Origin: Saprospiraceae bacterium
GTDB taxonomy: Bacteria > Bacteroidota > Bacteroidia > Chitinophagales > Saprospiraceae
Assembly: GCA_013214355.1 (NCBI GenBank)
Contig: JABSSL010000002.1
Location: forward strand, 62,001-126,000
Direction of reading: 5' to 3'
DNA length: 64,000 nucleotides
Positions 51,622 through 61,060 of this stretch are shown here, in pieces. Within the stretch, counting starts at the first letter, position 1, and the number at the start of each line of letters is the position of its first letter. The translations under genes were made by a program, and so were the position numbers. A model generated the notes under the pieces. That model ran no database searches. It saw nothing but the letters and a program-made list of their open reading frames with translations, and was not told the origin of the DNA.

Positions 51622-54192
51622 TCACTCATCTTTTAAATGCGTTGCCGGATTCAAATTCATGACCCTGATTAGCAGCAGTGTAATAATGGTAAGAAATACG
51701 GCTGCACAGATAAAGGCACTGAGCATGGGAATGCCCCAAGACAGCTGTATCCGTTCCGGATAGTTATTCAACCAATTATTCAGGAAATAGATGGCCGGAA
51801 TTGTTCCGATGATAAAGCCGGAGACCAGCCATTTTCCAAATTTAGAAGAAAAGAGCAGATAAATATCCAAGGGCGTAGCACCATTCACCTTACGGATACT
51901 TACCTCCTTTAGTCGTTGCCGTACATGGGTACCGACCATGCCAAAGAGCCCTAATGATGCCAGCAGAATGGCAATCAATGAACCGGATCTCGCCAAGCGC
52001 TGAATCTGGGTCTCCGTTTGCATATCTGCTGCATTACTCTCTTCCAGGTAAGTGTAATTTATGGGTCGGGTTGGGTAAATCTGTCGCCAAAGCGCTTCTA
52101 TTTGACCAATTTCCTGTTGAGAAGATTGTGGATTGAGCTTAATCAGTAGCGTTTGCATCATGTACTCTGGAGCAGTGTATATCACTAAGGGCTGAATTTC
52201 CGATTGTAGCGCCTCGTAATGGAAATCTTTGACTACGCCTATAATCCGTGGATTCGTTAGGCGTCCATAATCAAATGGGATTACTTCCCCAACCGGATTA
52301 TTGAGTTGAGCACGCTTTACAAATGTTTCATTGACCAGGACCGCTCCAGCTTGATCGGCCTGAATCTCTAAGTCAAAATTTCTCCCTTCCACCATTTCTA
52401 TATTCAGTAGATCAATGAAGTTTTCATCTGTTCGCAGGTGGCTGGTGGAAAAGTCAATTTCGCCATCCTTGTAATCTGTGCCGTTATAGCCAGAATTGGA
52501 ACTAACGGACTGCACAAAAGCTAAACGCTCTAGTTCTCTGTGCATTTGATCCAGCCTTTGTTCACTAGTATCTCGGATGGATAAGGCCAGTACATTTTCA
52601 TCTTCATAGCCTAAATCAAAATTCAATAGATGATCCAGTTGCTGATTAGTGGTTAGCATACCAATGATTAGGAAAATGGTTATACTGACCTGCATCATGA
52701 CTAGGAACCAACTGAAAAAGGACTTCCCTCCTACTTTGAGTCGTTCTTTGAGCGCTAGGTTGGCTTTTTTTGCCGAAAGTACCACAGAAGGGTATAGCCC
52801 TGAGAGGAAAGTACTGATTAGTAGTACGAGAGCTAGGCCAGTTCCAAACCGCCAGCTGAGCAGATCCCGAAAGCCATATTCCACTCCTACAAATTGGGAA
52901 AAAACGGGTAGTAAGGCTTGGATTAGCAAGAAGGCCAGTACACCAGCCATGATTGTCCCTAAGAAAGATTCGCTCAGAAACTGTTGAAATATAGCATTTC
53001 GATTAGCACCCATGACTTTTCGTACAGCTACTTCTTGGGATCGACTCAAGAAATTGCCAAGCGCAAAGTTGGAGTAGTTGAAGCAGCTAATCAGCAAACA
53101 AAGCAAACCGACAAGCAAAACAACCCAAAGCACTTGTAGGTTAGCAGTGGCTCGGAGTCCATTACCCATTTCCAGCTTATCTGTATGCATCTTAGAGAAA
53201 GGTTGGAGGAATAGCTGTGGGTTGGCACTGGCCATATCGCTGTCTAAATTAGCTGCTAGGATCTCATTCATACCAGCTTCTACGTCCTCCAGAGCAGCGC
53301 CCTCTCTGCGTAGGACAAAAACATTCATATTGATGTCAAACCAACTCTCAGTTCTTCTCGCTGCTACCCTGCTTACCCAGAAGTTAAAGGGAATGATTAC
53401 GGAAGGTCTGAAAGTAGAGGTCATCGGAAAATCCTCATAGATTCCGGTCACAGAAAAGACTTTTTCTTCCTCCCCAAAAAGTAGCCGGAGTTCATTAGAA
53501 GCAGGTAACGTCTTGGCAAAGGATCTTGAAACCACTATATTTTCGGGATCTTCGAATGCTCCAGGAGTTCCCTTGATGAAGTTGAAATCGAGCATCTGAA
53601 ACATTTGCGGATCGGCATAGTGAAAAACCAAATAACTATAATCTTGATCGATTAAGCGTAGGGCAATACCATTTTTGACATGAGTTGCCATTTCAATTCC
53701 TGGAACTTCCTCTGGAAGGGTCTTCCCCATAATGTAGGATGCCCCTCCCATCTTTTCAGTTTCGCCTCGGAATTCTAGTTGCGCTCCAATTCTATACAGT
53801 CGGTCCGATTTATCATGGAAGCGATCAAATGAATATTGATCCGCCAGGAATAGATAGGCCATGGCAGCCGTGGCAATACCGATAGCTAGGCCGGACATAT
53901 TGATGAAAGAGTAGGTTCGAGTCTTCCAAATAAACCGGAAGCCCGTCTTGAAGTAGTTCTTCAGTAGGTAAAAGAATGGATTATTCATAAAGCCGGGTTT
54001 TCTAAATCGGAAAAGTCGAAAGGTCTTGAATGTTTCCAGGTAAAATTTGCGGCGGGCAAAAGGTAGTCCTTTGGTTTCCTCACGCCAGTAAAAGGCTTCG
54101 TGCAGATCGCCTTGGACTTCTTCCAAGTATTCCTCTGGGCAGATCTTTTCAATTAGCCAGTCCGCCCACTTTGGAGGTTTAGTTGGCCCCAT
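51622..54192 (-). CDS. FtsX/MacB-type ABC transporter permease with PadR-associated prefix domain
   Basis: The 856-residue protein starts with permease prefix domain 2 (about 8-65; PPKWADWLIEKICPEEYLEE), found in permeases encoded next to PadR genes. A first membrane helix (about 95-118) and a large MacB-like extracytoplasmic domain follow. Then come FtsX blocks (e.g. QEVAVRKVMGANRNAIFQQF and later KEVSIRKVNGATPLDIYLLF), giving two tandem copies. It likely couples ATP hydrolysis by an unlinked ATPase to transport or mechanical signalling. Its start overlaps the PadR gene by 14 bases. No ATPase gene is adjacent. Confidence 0.93.
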   Translation of the reverse strand: MGPTKPPKWADWLIEKICPEEYLEEVQGDLHEAFYWREETKGLPFARRKFYLETFKTFRLFRFRKPGFMNNPFFYLLKNYFKTGFRFIWKTRTYSFINMSGLAIGIATAAMAYLFLADQYSFDRFHDKSDRLYRIGAQLEFRGETEKMGGASYIMGKTLPEEVPGIEMATHVKNGIALRLIDQDYSYLVFHYADPQMFQMLDFNFIKGTPGAFEDPENIVVSRSFAKTLPASNELRLLFGEEEKVFSVTGIYEDFPMTSTFRPSVIIPFNFWVSRVAARRTESWFDINMNVFVLRREGAALEDVEAGMNEILAANLDSDMASANPQLFLQPFSKMHTDKLEMGNGLRATANLQVLWVVLLVGLLCLLISCFNYSNFALGNFLSRSQEVAVRKVMGANRNAIFQQFLSESFLGTIMAGVLAFLLIQALLPVFSQFVGVEYGFRDLLSWRFGTGLALVLLISTFLSGLYPSVVLSAKKANLALKERLKVGGKSFFSWFLVMMQVSITIFLIIGMLTTNQQLDHLLNFDLGYEDENVLALSIRDTSEQRLDQMHRELERLAFVQSVSSNSGYNGTDYKDGEIDFSTSHLRTDENFIDLLNIEMVEGRNFDLEIQADQAGAVLVNETFVKRAQLNNPVGEVIPFDYGRLTNPRIIGVVKDFHYEALQSEIQPLVIYTAPEYMMQTLLIKLNPQSSQQEIGQIEALWRQIYPTRPINYTYLEESNAADMQTETQIQRLARSGSLIAILLASLGLFGMVGTHVRQRLKEVSIRKVNGATPLDIYLLFSSKFGKWLVSGFIIGTIPAIYFLNNWLNNYPERIQLSWGIPMLSAFICAAVFLTIITLLLIRVMNLNPATHLKDE

Positions 54193-54508
54193 ACCTGAAA
54201 TTTTGTTGGACTATGCTCGCCCAAAGTTTAGACTTCGCTTCTTGTAATTTTTCGATAGCATGGTAACCGGCCGGCGTAGCCTTGTAGAGTCGTTTCCGGC
54301 GGCCCCCTCTTTTAGCTGTAGGTTCTCCAAACCTGGAATCCACCCATCCTTTTTTCTCCATCCGCTTTAGGACGACATGAATGGCTGGGAGAGATATTGC
54401 TTTACTTAATATGGCCTCATGATGTTGTGCAATCTGAACACCATGACATTCTTCATATTTGAGAAGAATCATTAGAATTATTTCTTCAAGCGCTCCAACG
54501 GATTCCAT
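54179..54508 (-). CDS. PadR family transcriptional regulator
   Basis: The 109-residue protein has a winged helix: MILLKYEECHGVQIAQHHEA, then HVVLKRMEKKGWVDSRFGEP and KRLYKATPAGYHAI, the PadR order of helix-turn-helix, wing and C-terminal helix. It is the first gene of a unit with the FtsX-type permease, overlapping it by 14 bases, so it probably controls the transporter and itself. The upstream 70 bases hold inverted repeats that could be its operator. Confidence 0.94.
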   Translation of the reverse strand: MESVGALEEIILMILLKYEECHGVQIAQHHEAILSKAISLPAIHVVLKRMEKKGWVDSRFGEPTAKRGGRRKRLYKATPAGYHAIEKLQEAKSKLWASIVQQNFRYGAN

Positions 54509-54573
54509 TTTATTAACAATTGTTTAAATAATCGTCTACAATATTATTAATAAATGTTTAAAAAATAAAATGG
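54505..54573. promoter_or_regulatory. Nested inverted repeats over the PadR promoter
   Basis: Outer arms CCATTTTATT (54505-54514) and its complement (54564-54573) enclose the palindrome AACAATTGTT (54515-54524). The outer left arm includes the PadR start codon. An AT-rich dyad at this place fits an autorepression site, but base composition makes chance matches likely. Confidence 0.45.
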
Positions 54574-54720
54574 ACGTGCCTTAGATTTGAGATTGCTTTG
54601 TTTCTGCCGGTATTTGCCAAGCCATTGTGAAGCTGATAATGGATCGATTAGGCGGTAGTGGGAAGCTAGCAGGTGGGGTAAAGCAAGGGAGGAACTTCAT
54701 GAATACTCGCCCAAAAAATA

Positions 54721-54755
54721 ATGCTTAATACATCTCTAGAGGATGTATTAAGCAT
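54721..54755 (-). terminator. Terminator of the TonB-C-like gene
   Basis: Fourteen-base perfect arms (ATGCTTAATACATC and complement) with a 7-base loop are followed on the minus strand by TATTTTTTGG. It lies 50 bases downstream of the stop at 54805. Confidence 0.8.
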
Positions 54756-54804
54756 GCTATCGTTGAAACCGACTTGAATCAGGTAAGTACGGAACGGCAG
54801 ATTT

Positions 54805-55608
54805 CTAACACCCTTCCAACCCAAAGAAGAAAGTCATTTCTTGATCTATTTTGTGACCGTTAGCATCCATGGCAGGCTTCCACTTGCCAGGAAGTTCCTT
54901 TAGTAGATTGATCAATACCTGATCGACTTCTTCATAGCCGGAAGTTGACTTCATTTCCACTTGCTCAAGCTTACCTTCTTTAGTAACCGTAAAGCTAAAC
55001 TGTCCCCCCTTTAATTGCTGTTTGTGGATGTGAGCGGTATGGTCCTTGCTGTTTTCCCGCAGGTAATTAATCAAGGCATCGTAGCCTTCCGCAAACTCGG
55101 CCTCCCTTGATGGAGTAATGCTGAGGAAATGCATGACTGCATCATAGGATCTATTTCGACCCTCTGGCCGTTCGTACTCGTAAAGAGCACTGACTTGAAC
55201 GTTGGAGGAATAGTCGGTGGATTGAAGCAGTTTGATCTGCGCTTCGGTGAGCACCGCATCTTCTGCCAGCTCAGTGGTTTTTACATCATTTTTGAAAACG
55301 GAAATGGTGGCATTCCGATAGAATCCTTTTGACTCGAATTCCTTTTCTGGAAGAATATCCGTAATCGACTTGGCCGCATGTAGATCAACTTTCGAGATGG
55401 TTTGAAGATATCTTGATCCCACCTTATATACCAAATCAGCATTCTTTATCGGTGCAATCAGATCTGTCAGATTGTACTCATATAAGGGGGCAGGCTTAGT
55501 TGTATCTCCGGGAGAGACCACTTCAGGTTTGTTTCGGTTTAGGAAACTGAATGCCATTAAACTCAAACCTACTGCCAAAGTGCCAAATATTAGGATACTC
55601 TTTTTCAT
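54805..55608 (-). CDS. TonB C-terminal-like membrane protein
   Basis: The 267-residue protein has an N-terminal membrane anchor or signal (about 5-22). A Pro/Thr-rich spacer follows, then a ~200-residue middle part. The C-terminal ~75 residues have the TonB_C pattern (FSFTVTKEGKLEQVEMKSTS, EVDQVLINLLKELPGKWKPA, then HKIDQEMTFFFGLEGC), in which the family signature is a strand, a helix before W-K-P-A, and a final strand. It may act as an energy transducer or be a periplasmic relative that binds peptidoglycan or a receptor. There are no ExbB/ExbD genes beside it. The C-terminal cysteine is unusual. Confidence 0.75.
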   Translation of the reverse strand: MKKSILIFGTLAVGLSLMAFSFLNRNKPEVVSPGDTTKPAPLYEYNLTDLIAPIKNADLVYKVGSRYLQTISKVDLHAAKSITDILPEKEFESKGFYRNATISVFKNDVKTTELAEDAVLTEAQIKLLQSTDYSSNVQVSALYEYERPEGRNRSYDAVMHFLSITPSREAEFAEGYDALINYLRENSKDHTAHIHKQQLKGGQFSFTVTKEGKLEQVEMKSTSGYEEVDQVLINLLKELPGKWKPAMDANGHKIDQEMTFFFGLEGC

Positions 55609-55820
55609 TTCTATTCCTTAGGTGATCAATGCTATCCAAATATAGGCTGGAAAGCCGCGCACTAGGTGAAATCGCTTGTAAAATTTTGTTAAGCAATTGT
55701 AAAGGCCCATATTTTTAGCGGATTAGCCCAGGAAAGGCAATAGAAATCCAGCTGGACGCCTGGGCGTCGGTGATTAAACCCGGAACAGCAGACGTCCTTC
55801 CATGGTTGCGAAAGACGATA

Positions 55821-56327
55821 CTAATACAATTCAAATTTAGTCTTCTTCAAGCCTAAATAGTCCAAATATTCCTTCACTTCTAGAGCCTCATCACCCCCCT
55901 TATTGGCATGATGCAACAAAGTGAAGCCATGTGGTCCTTTCGCACGTAATGTACTAGGGAAAGCTGCAAGCATAGGTTTGACAATTTCCATCTTACCTAA
56001 TAGGGCAGCAGTGAAAATATTGGCCTGCGCACCTTGCTCCAGCAGGTACTTGACGACGGCTTTATTTCCAACATGCGAGGCTGCTCCTAGGCCTGTCTCA
56101 AAGTCCCCTCGCCGCCAATCGTGGGCAGCATTGAGTAGGGTTGGGTGCTCAGCTAGCATTTCTTTTACCTTGTCCAATTGGCTATGACTCAGCCGCACAA
56201 ACTCCTCGACTATTTTTTTGTCCAATTGCGGTTCTTCTTGGATGTTTTGAGCTTTTGTAAAGATAGGATAGGCACTAATACCGACTAAGGCTAAACCGGC
56301 CTGTTTCATGAACGTCTTCCTGTGCAT
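55821..56327 (-). CDS. Secreted ankyrin-repeat protein
   Basis: The 168-residue protein starts with a signal peptide (MHRKTFMKQAGLALVGISAY) and then contains about four ankyrin-like units (e.g. LLNAAHDWRRGDFETGLGAA, NKAVVKYLLEQGAQANIFTA, GFTLLHHANKGGDEALEVKE). The ATG at 56327 (eight residues inside a longer frame) is preferred because it gives a clean signal. Ankyrin stacks bind other proteins; the partner is unknown. The signal opens with HRKTF rather than a twin-Arg, so Sec export is more likely than Tat. Confidence 0.8.
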   Translation of the reverse strand: MHRKTFMKQAGLALVGISAYPIFTKAQNIQEEPQLDKKIVEEFVRLSHSQLDKVKEMLAEHPTLLNAAHDWRRGDFETGLGAASHVGNKAVVKYLLEQGAQANIFTAALLGKMEIVKPMLAAFPSTLRAKGPHGFTLLHHANKGGDEALEVKEYLDYLGLKKTKFELY

Positions 56328-56532
56328 GTGGAGTGATTTATGGTTGAACAATCGAATGATCTTTAAATTACGAAATTGATGCTGAGCGTTGGCTGTTATT
56401 ATCCCAAGTGAAATTGTACTCGTGTGAAGAACCTTTTAATCGGGGCCAAGTTTGCGGTGATGTTGACATAGCTTAAGTAGCCTTTGGCATAAAAGGCCAG
56501 AGGAGATTGCTGGAATTGAGCTAAATTGCTTT

Positions 56533-57582
56533 ATGGATAAGTCGTTAAGACGCAGTCTTTTTCAGCATATCACGTTTTGGCTGATAGTAGTGTCCACTTA
56601 TGCTATTTCAGCATGGGGGTATAGAGACAATTTTCAACAGGCTATCATTTACGAGGCGCTTTATCTGCCTGCTCGGATGCTTGCGGTGTATTTCAATTGG
56701 TTTTTGTGGATGCCGAAGAAACTCTATCGTAATCAAGTAGGAGAGTACTTGCTCGGGATAGTGCTTGTCATTTTTTTGTTGGCGACGCTGCAACGTTACT
56801 TGATGTACTATTGGGCCTATGCAACTTTCTTTCCCACTTGGCAGATGCAATCGAGTGGGGCATTCGTTTTCTTCCGAGTGGTGCAGAATATGGTGGTGAT
56901 TGCTACTCCCGTAGCCTTGTCAACGGGAATGAAGTTATTCCTGGATTGGTATCACCAGAAAAATCGAGCACAACAGTTGGAACAGGAAAAGGTAGCTGCC
57001 GAGTTGCAATACCTCAAATCTCAAATCAATCCTCATTTCTTATTTAATACGTTAAACAACATTTATGGACTGGCCATAGAGCGGTCTGCTAAGGTCCCGA
57101 CTTTATTGTTGAAGCTTTCGGATCTGCTGAGTTATTCTTTGTATGAGTCAGGCGGAAAGTTTGTGGAAATTAGTAGAGAGCTTCAATTGATTAAGGATTT
57201 TATAGCCTTAGAGATGGAGCGGTCAGATAATCGAGTCCGGGTGGAATGGGGGGTGAAGGAGGAGTCTTTGCAAGGAATAGAGATCGCCCCTTTATTGCTG
57301 ATGCCATTAGTCGAGAATGCCTTTAAGCATGGAACGAGGGAGGAGATTCGACAGGCGGAGATTGTGATTCAGCTGGAAAAGAATGCTGGGCAACTTTTCT
57401 TTCGGGTACGAAATACTGTTCCAGAAGAAAAGCCCAGTAGTCAGGAGGAATCTGGCATTGGTTTGGCGAATGTAAAGCGGCGGCTAGCCATTTTGTATCC
57501 TAAGCAGCATGATTTCTCCATCCAGGAAAAGGCCAATTCTTTTGAGGTAACTTTAAAAGTAGATTTACATGAAAAGCATTAG
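56533..57582 (+). CDS. LytS/AlgZ-type sensor histidine kinase
   Basis: The 349-residue protein has four predicted membrane helices (about 12-30, 42-60, 72-96, 108-132), a coiled-coil linker and the His_kinase domain with phospho-acceptor H168 in LKSQINPHFLFNTLNNIYGL. It also has an HATPase (VENAFKHG, GIGLANVKRRL). It is not a HisKA-type kinase. The gene overlaps the following LytTR regulator by 14 bases, so they form one operon and signalling pair. No large sensor domain is present, so the signal is probably membrane-linked. Confidence 0.94.
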   Translation: MDKSLRRSLFQHITFWLIVVSTYAISAWGYRDNFQQAIIYEALYLPARMLAVYFNWFLWMPKKLYRNQVGEYLLGIVLVIFLLATLQRYLMYYWAYATFFPTWQMQSSGAFVFFRVVQNMVVIATPVALSTGMKLFLDWYHQKNRAQQLEQEKVAAELQYLKSQINPHFLFNTLNNIYGLAIERSAKVPTLLLKLSDLLSYSLYESGGKFVEISRELQLIKDFIALEMERSDNRVRVEWGVKEESLQGIEIAPLLLMPLVENAFKHGTREEIRQAEIVIQLEKNAGQLFFRVRNTVPEEKPSSQEESGIGLANVKRRLAILYPKQHDFSIQEKANSFEVTLKVDLHEKH

Positions 57583-58258
57583 ATGTTTGGTGGTAGATGA
57601 TGAACCGGTGGCCCAGCGGATCTTGCAAGGGTTTATTGATGATTTACCCGAATTGGCATTGGTGGAAAAATGTAGTTCTGCCATTGCAGCGCGCAGTGTT
57701 TTGCAACGGGAGGAAGTAGATCTAATGCTTTTGGATATTCAGATGCCAAAACTCAAGGGCCTGGCCTTTCTGCGAACGTTGGCTGATCCCCCGCCGGTTA
57801 TCATTACGACCGCTTATCGGGAATTTGCGCTAGATGGCTATGAATTGGAAGTGATCGATTATCTGGTGAAGCCCATAGCGTTTGAAAGGTTTCTAAAAGC
57901 CATAAACCGGTACAAGAAGCAATTCCAGCAGCAATTGCCCCCAGAAGAAAAGCTCGTGGACAAATCTTTCATCTATGTCAAAAGTGACCGTCGGACCATC
58001 AAAATCCCATCAGCTGAGATTGTCTACATTGAAGGGATGAATAATTATGCTAAGATTATCCTAGCGGAAGGCCAGCACATCATCTATAAATCTCTTATAC
58101 AACTCCTGGAGCAGTTACCAGACTATTTTATTCGAATTCATAAGTCTTATATCATTAACAAGAGAGCTATTCGCGCTTTCACTAGCGAATATGTGGAGAT
58201 TGAAGGAAAGCAAATCCCCATCGGGAAAACCTATCGGAATTTAATTTCTTATTTATAG
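57569..58258 (+). CDS. LytTR-type response regulator
   Basis: The 229-residue protein has a receiver domain (1-120) with acidic residues at 10-12, phospho-acceptor D56 (LMLLDIQMPKLKG) and the K-P of DYLVKPIAF. The C-terminal LytTR DNA-binding domain follows (about 135-229; FIYVKSDRRTIKIPSAEIVY, FIRIHKSYIINKRAI). It works with the kinase just upstream. Its target genes are not shown by the sequence; the region after it holds a long inverted repeat, not a promoter. Confidence 0.95.
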   Translation: MKSIRCLVVDDEPVAQRILQGFIDDLPELALVEKCSSAIAARSVLQREEVDLMLLDIQMPKLKGLAFLRTLADPPPVIITTAYREFALDGYELEVIDYLVKPIAFERFLKAINRYKKQFQQQLPPEEKLVDKSFIYVKSDRRTIKIPSAEIVYIEGMNNYAKIILAEGQHIIYKSLIQLLEQLPDYFIRIHKSYIINKRAIRAFTSEYVEIEGKQIPIGKTYRNLISYL

Positions 58259-58294
58259 AACGCTGTAGGAGGTTTTTTTGTGTCAATATTTTTC

Positions 58295-58404
58295 GTTCTC
58301 CGACAATTTTTATGATCAACGTTTTAGTTAGAAGAATAGCGCCCCGTGAAAGCAAGACGTTTAACTAAAACGCTGACTACAAAGCATAAAAATTGCCAGA
58401 GAAC
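58295..58404. repeat. 110-bp imperfect inverted repeat, possible miniature mobile element
   Basis: The left arm (58295-58330) and right arm (58362-58404) are near-complements. Matching blocks include GTTCTC/GAGAAC, CAATTTTTATG/CATAAAAATTG and CGTTTTAGTTA/TAACTAAAACG, and a 31-base centre separates them. TATTTTT occurs on both outer sides (58287-58293 and 58407-58413), a possible target duplication. There is no coding frame inside. A large bidirectional terminator between the convergent genes is the alternative. Confidence 0.55.
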
Positions 58405-58469
58405 CCTATTTTTAAAATGAGTTGATAAATCTCTTTGAATACCGGCAGGTCATATTCATGTGCGTCAAA

Positions 58470-60407
58470 CTATTGAAGTATTAATCTTTCTACAAATCGA
58501 AAATTACCCGAGACATACTCCACTATTATTATTCCCTTGGGCAGATGATCTGTGCGGACATCTGAACCAGGTAAAGATGGCATATTTCTTTCATCTAATA
58601 GTTTTCCACTTACATCATAAAAGCGCAATACACCGGCATCAGCAAAGTCTCCTTTAAAGCTAATCAAATTATTAGTCGGATTGGGGAACAATGTAAGTGT
58701 TTTGGGCTCTTGTAATTCTGTGGTATTTGTTACCGTCGATACTAAGGAATCTACCACTACAAACTGATGCATCATACTATTATCCTCATGTGTAAGGATA
58801 TGGCAATGATACATAAAACCATGAGTAAAGAGACTGTCCATATCATACGGGCTCGGAAAGCTGTCAAAGCGCGCTACATAAGTCATTTCGGCACCCCCTC
58901 GAATTAACTGTACATCCTTCCAACCTATGAGTTCATCTGGTAGATTGGGATAAGTGTAAACCGCTGGTTCATCCGTAAATCCCCCTTTACCATCTGGGAC
59001 CCCAACATCCCCAACATATTCAGTCACTTGGAACTGAACTTTATGTATATGCCAAGGGTGGGCTTTGGTGGTGGTGTTGTTAATAATCCATTCTTCCTTG
59101 GTATTTACAAGCACCGTGTCGTTGATCACGTTCATGACCATAGGTATACCGTCAATAGTCCAATGCTCCCCTGACCCGGGTGCCCCCAGTAAATTCTTGA
59201 CTCTTTTTTTAAATATTGATCCGGGTGCGATTTGATAAGGCTTTAAAGTGGCAGGTATTGATGTGACTGGCCTGTTTGGTTGGATCGTGTTATCCACTAC
59301 AAAAGCCATCATGGCAGAACTGTACCAGCTTTTCCCATATTCCGTATCAGCTGGCAACTTATTCTGAAAATGGGTTAGATATATGGTGTCCCCGGGGCTA
59401 TATTGACCAAAGTCTACAATAAATTCTCTTCGATCTCCCAGCGATAATAAATTATTTGGGATTGGTCGAGGATAATCTAAATAGCCTCCTCCAGTGGCCA
59501 CCATCCACATGTTTTCAAAATGTATTGAATCATTCGAAGTGGTATGATCATAAAGTAATTCCTTGGTCAATCCAATATTGAATATTTTAATCGTCGAACC
59601 ATTCAACATTCGCAAGCGGACCATTGATTGAGGAACATGCAACACCCCACCAACTACACCATTCACCATTCCCCAAGTTCCAGGTCCCGGTTTTTCACCA
59701 GCTTTAATGGAATTCACTTTTAGGACATTATTTATAGTGTCGAAATTAAAATTTTTGGCCTGAATATTTAATGGGATATCATTTACGCCATATTCATTTG
59801 GAAGCTGTGCATATAAAGGATCATTATTGGGATCTTGAACGTACATCATACCTGCCATTCCTCGCGTGACCTGATCCGTTGTCAAATCCATCAAATGGCT
59901 GTGATACCAGGCAGTTTGCACTTCATCGATAATTGGAAAAATGGAATTCCACGTTTGACCTTTTTTAATTCTTTGATGAGGACCACCATCTGATTCTGCT
60001 GGTAAATTCAAAGCATGCCAATGGAGGGTAGTAAGCGAATCTGCATTATTAGTGATGGGAAAATCAATCCGATCATTTGTTCTATTTACGATAAAAGTTG
60101 GTCCACTGTAGGTCATCGCTCCAGGGACATTGGTACTATCCGGGTTGTTATAAGCAAAAGCCTGTACCAAACCATTTAGATCAAAAATCAACTTATTACC
60201 ATTACGTTGATCTATAACGGTATCCACAGCTCCGTTGGGGTCAAAATTGTGCAAGGTATCAATAATGTTCAAGCGCCAATCCGGACCTTCTATCGCGTAT
60301 GGAATTGGTACGGGGTTAATAAATTTTTTCTGTGCTTGGGTCTCCTGTGTCCAAAAACACATTAGGATTAGAGAAAGTAGAGAAGTGAAAATGAATTTTG
60401 TTTTCAT
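58470..60407 (-). CDS. Multicopper oxidase with T9SS C-terminal sorting domain
   Basis: The 645-residue product has a signal peptide (about 1-25) and three cupredoxin parts. Copper ligands are in LHWHALNLP, WYHSHLMDL, HPWHIHKVQF and YHCHILTHEDNSMM, so type 1, 2 and 3 sites look complete. The final ~80 residues start LFPNPTNNLISFKGDF and end with a basic strand, matching the type A T9SS sorting domain, so the enzyme is predicted to be secreted or surface-bound through the type IX system. It oxidises phenols, metals or similar with oxygen. The ATG at 60407 is chosen over a longer frame, since it alone gives a signal peptide. Confidence 0.93.
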   Translation of the reverse strand: MKTKFIFTSLLSLILMCFWTQETQAQKKFINPVPIPYAIEGPDWRLNIIDTLHNFDPNGAVDTVIDQRNGNKLIFDLNGLVQAFAYNNPDSTNVPGAMTYSGPTFIVNRTNDRIDFPITNNADSLTTLHWHALNLPAESDGGPHQRIKKGQTWNSIFPIIDEVQTAWYHSHLMDLTTDQVTRGMAGMMYVQDPNNDPLYAQLPNEYGVNDIPLNIQAKNFNFDTINNVLKVNSIKAGEKPGPGTWGMVNGVVGGVLHVPQSMVRLRMLNGSTIKIFNIGLTKELLYDHTTSNDSIHFENMWMVATGGGYLDYPRPIPNNLLSLGDRREFIVDFGQYSPGDTIYLTHFQNKLPADTEYGKSWYSSAMMAFVVDNTIQPNRPVTSIPATLKPYQIAPGSIFKKRVKNLLGAPGSGEHWTIDGIPMVMNVINDTVLVNTKEEWIINNTTTKAHPWHIHKVQFQVTEYVGDVGVPDGKGGFTDEPAVYTYPNLPDELIGWKDVQLIRGGAEMTYVARFDSFPSPYDMDSLFTHGFMYHCHILTHEDNSMMHQFVVVDSLVSTVTNTTELQEPKTLTLFPNPTNNLISFKGDFADAGVLRFYDVSGKLLDERNMPSLPGSDVRTDHLPKGIIIVEYVSGNFRFVERLILQ

Positions 60408-60993
60408 AATGATGGATTTTATTCCTTCGATTATTTCGATGCTTAATAGCATGAACTGATTGAAGAATGCTTTAAAACTATCGGTTTTGAAAGTAATGGA
60501 AGTAGGTTAATGTATTGGATTTCTGGCTTACCATACAGTTGTTGAAATTTCACATTTTCGGCAATCTCCTTTCTTTATTAAAAACAAGATATGAGCATTC
60601 AATCTTATATTATATCCCATTTCTGCCAATGTTCTGAATGGGAGCTATGATTTTAGTATACCTTGTTTCCCAACGTATTATTTTGATCTTAACCCAATCG
60701 AGAATTGGATACATCAGCGCTATAGAATAGCATTAAGATAGCCTGATGTTGGAGTACTTTTTATTTTTATAGAATTAGATTGGGGGTGTTACGGCAAGAC
60801 AATACCCTGCCCCTATCCGAAAAGTCGTTCGAACTCTGAAAAAGCACCCAGCTGATAAGGGGGGTGATAGCATTTCTCATCTGGTGTCCAACATAGGTTA
60901 CCCCTCATTTTTCTTGCTCTGTACACCAAAATATTAGCAGAGATTAGCTCAGTTATCTGATAAAGCAAGTCGAACTACTTACCCACAAAAAAA
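60408..60993. other. 586-base intergenic region, no gene seen
   Basis: It lies upstream of the oxidase and downstream of the pyrophosphatase on the minus strand. I see no convincing frame. Short dyads are present (TCCCATT at 60615-60621 with AATGGGA at 60637-60643; ACATCAG at 60711-60717 with CTGATGT at 60743-60749), none with a T-run. A tRNA-like D-arm at about 60944 has no other tRNA parts. The oxidase promoter probably lies in its first ~150 bases. Confidence 0.45.
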
Positions 60994-61017
60994 AGCCCAT
61001 CCCAAAGGGGATGAGCT
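60994..61017 (-). terminator. Terminator of the membrane pyrophosphatase gene
   Basis: On the minus strand an AGCTCATCCC stem with one mismatch and a 4-base loop is followed by a run of eight T. It begins 44 bases after the stop at 61061, a classical factor-independent terminator. Confidence 0.85.
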
Positions 61018-61060
61018 CTTTTTTATCTTAAACGGAGGACTAAGCCTCACGTCTTTTTCA

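Noticed and set aside
60934-60975. tRNA-like D-arm (TTAGCTCAGTTATCTGA)
   Set aside because: The D-loop lacks the GG pair, and no anticodon arm or T-arm can be built with the following bases.
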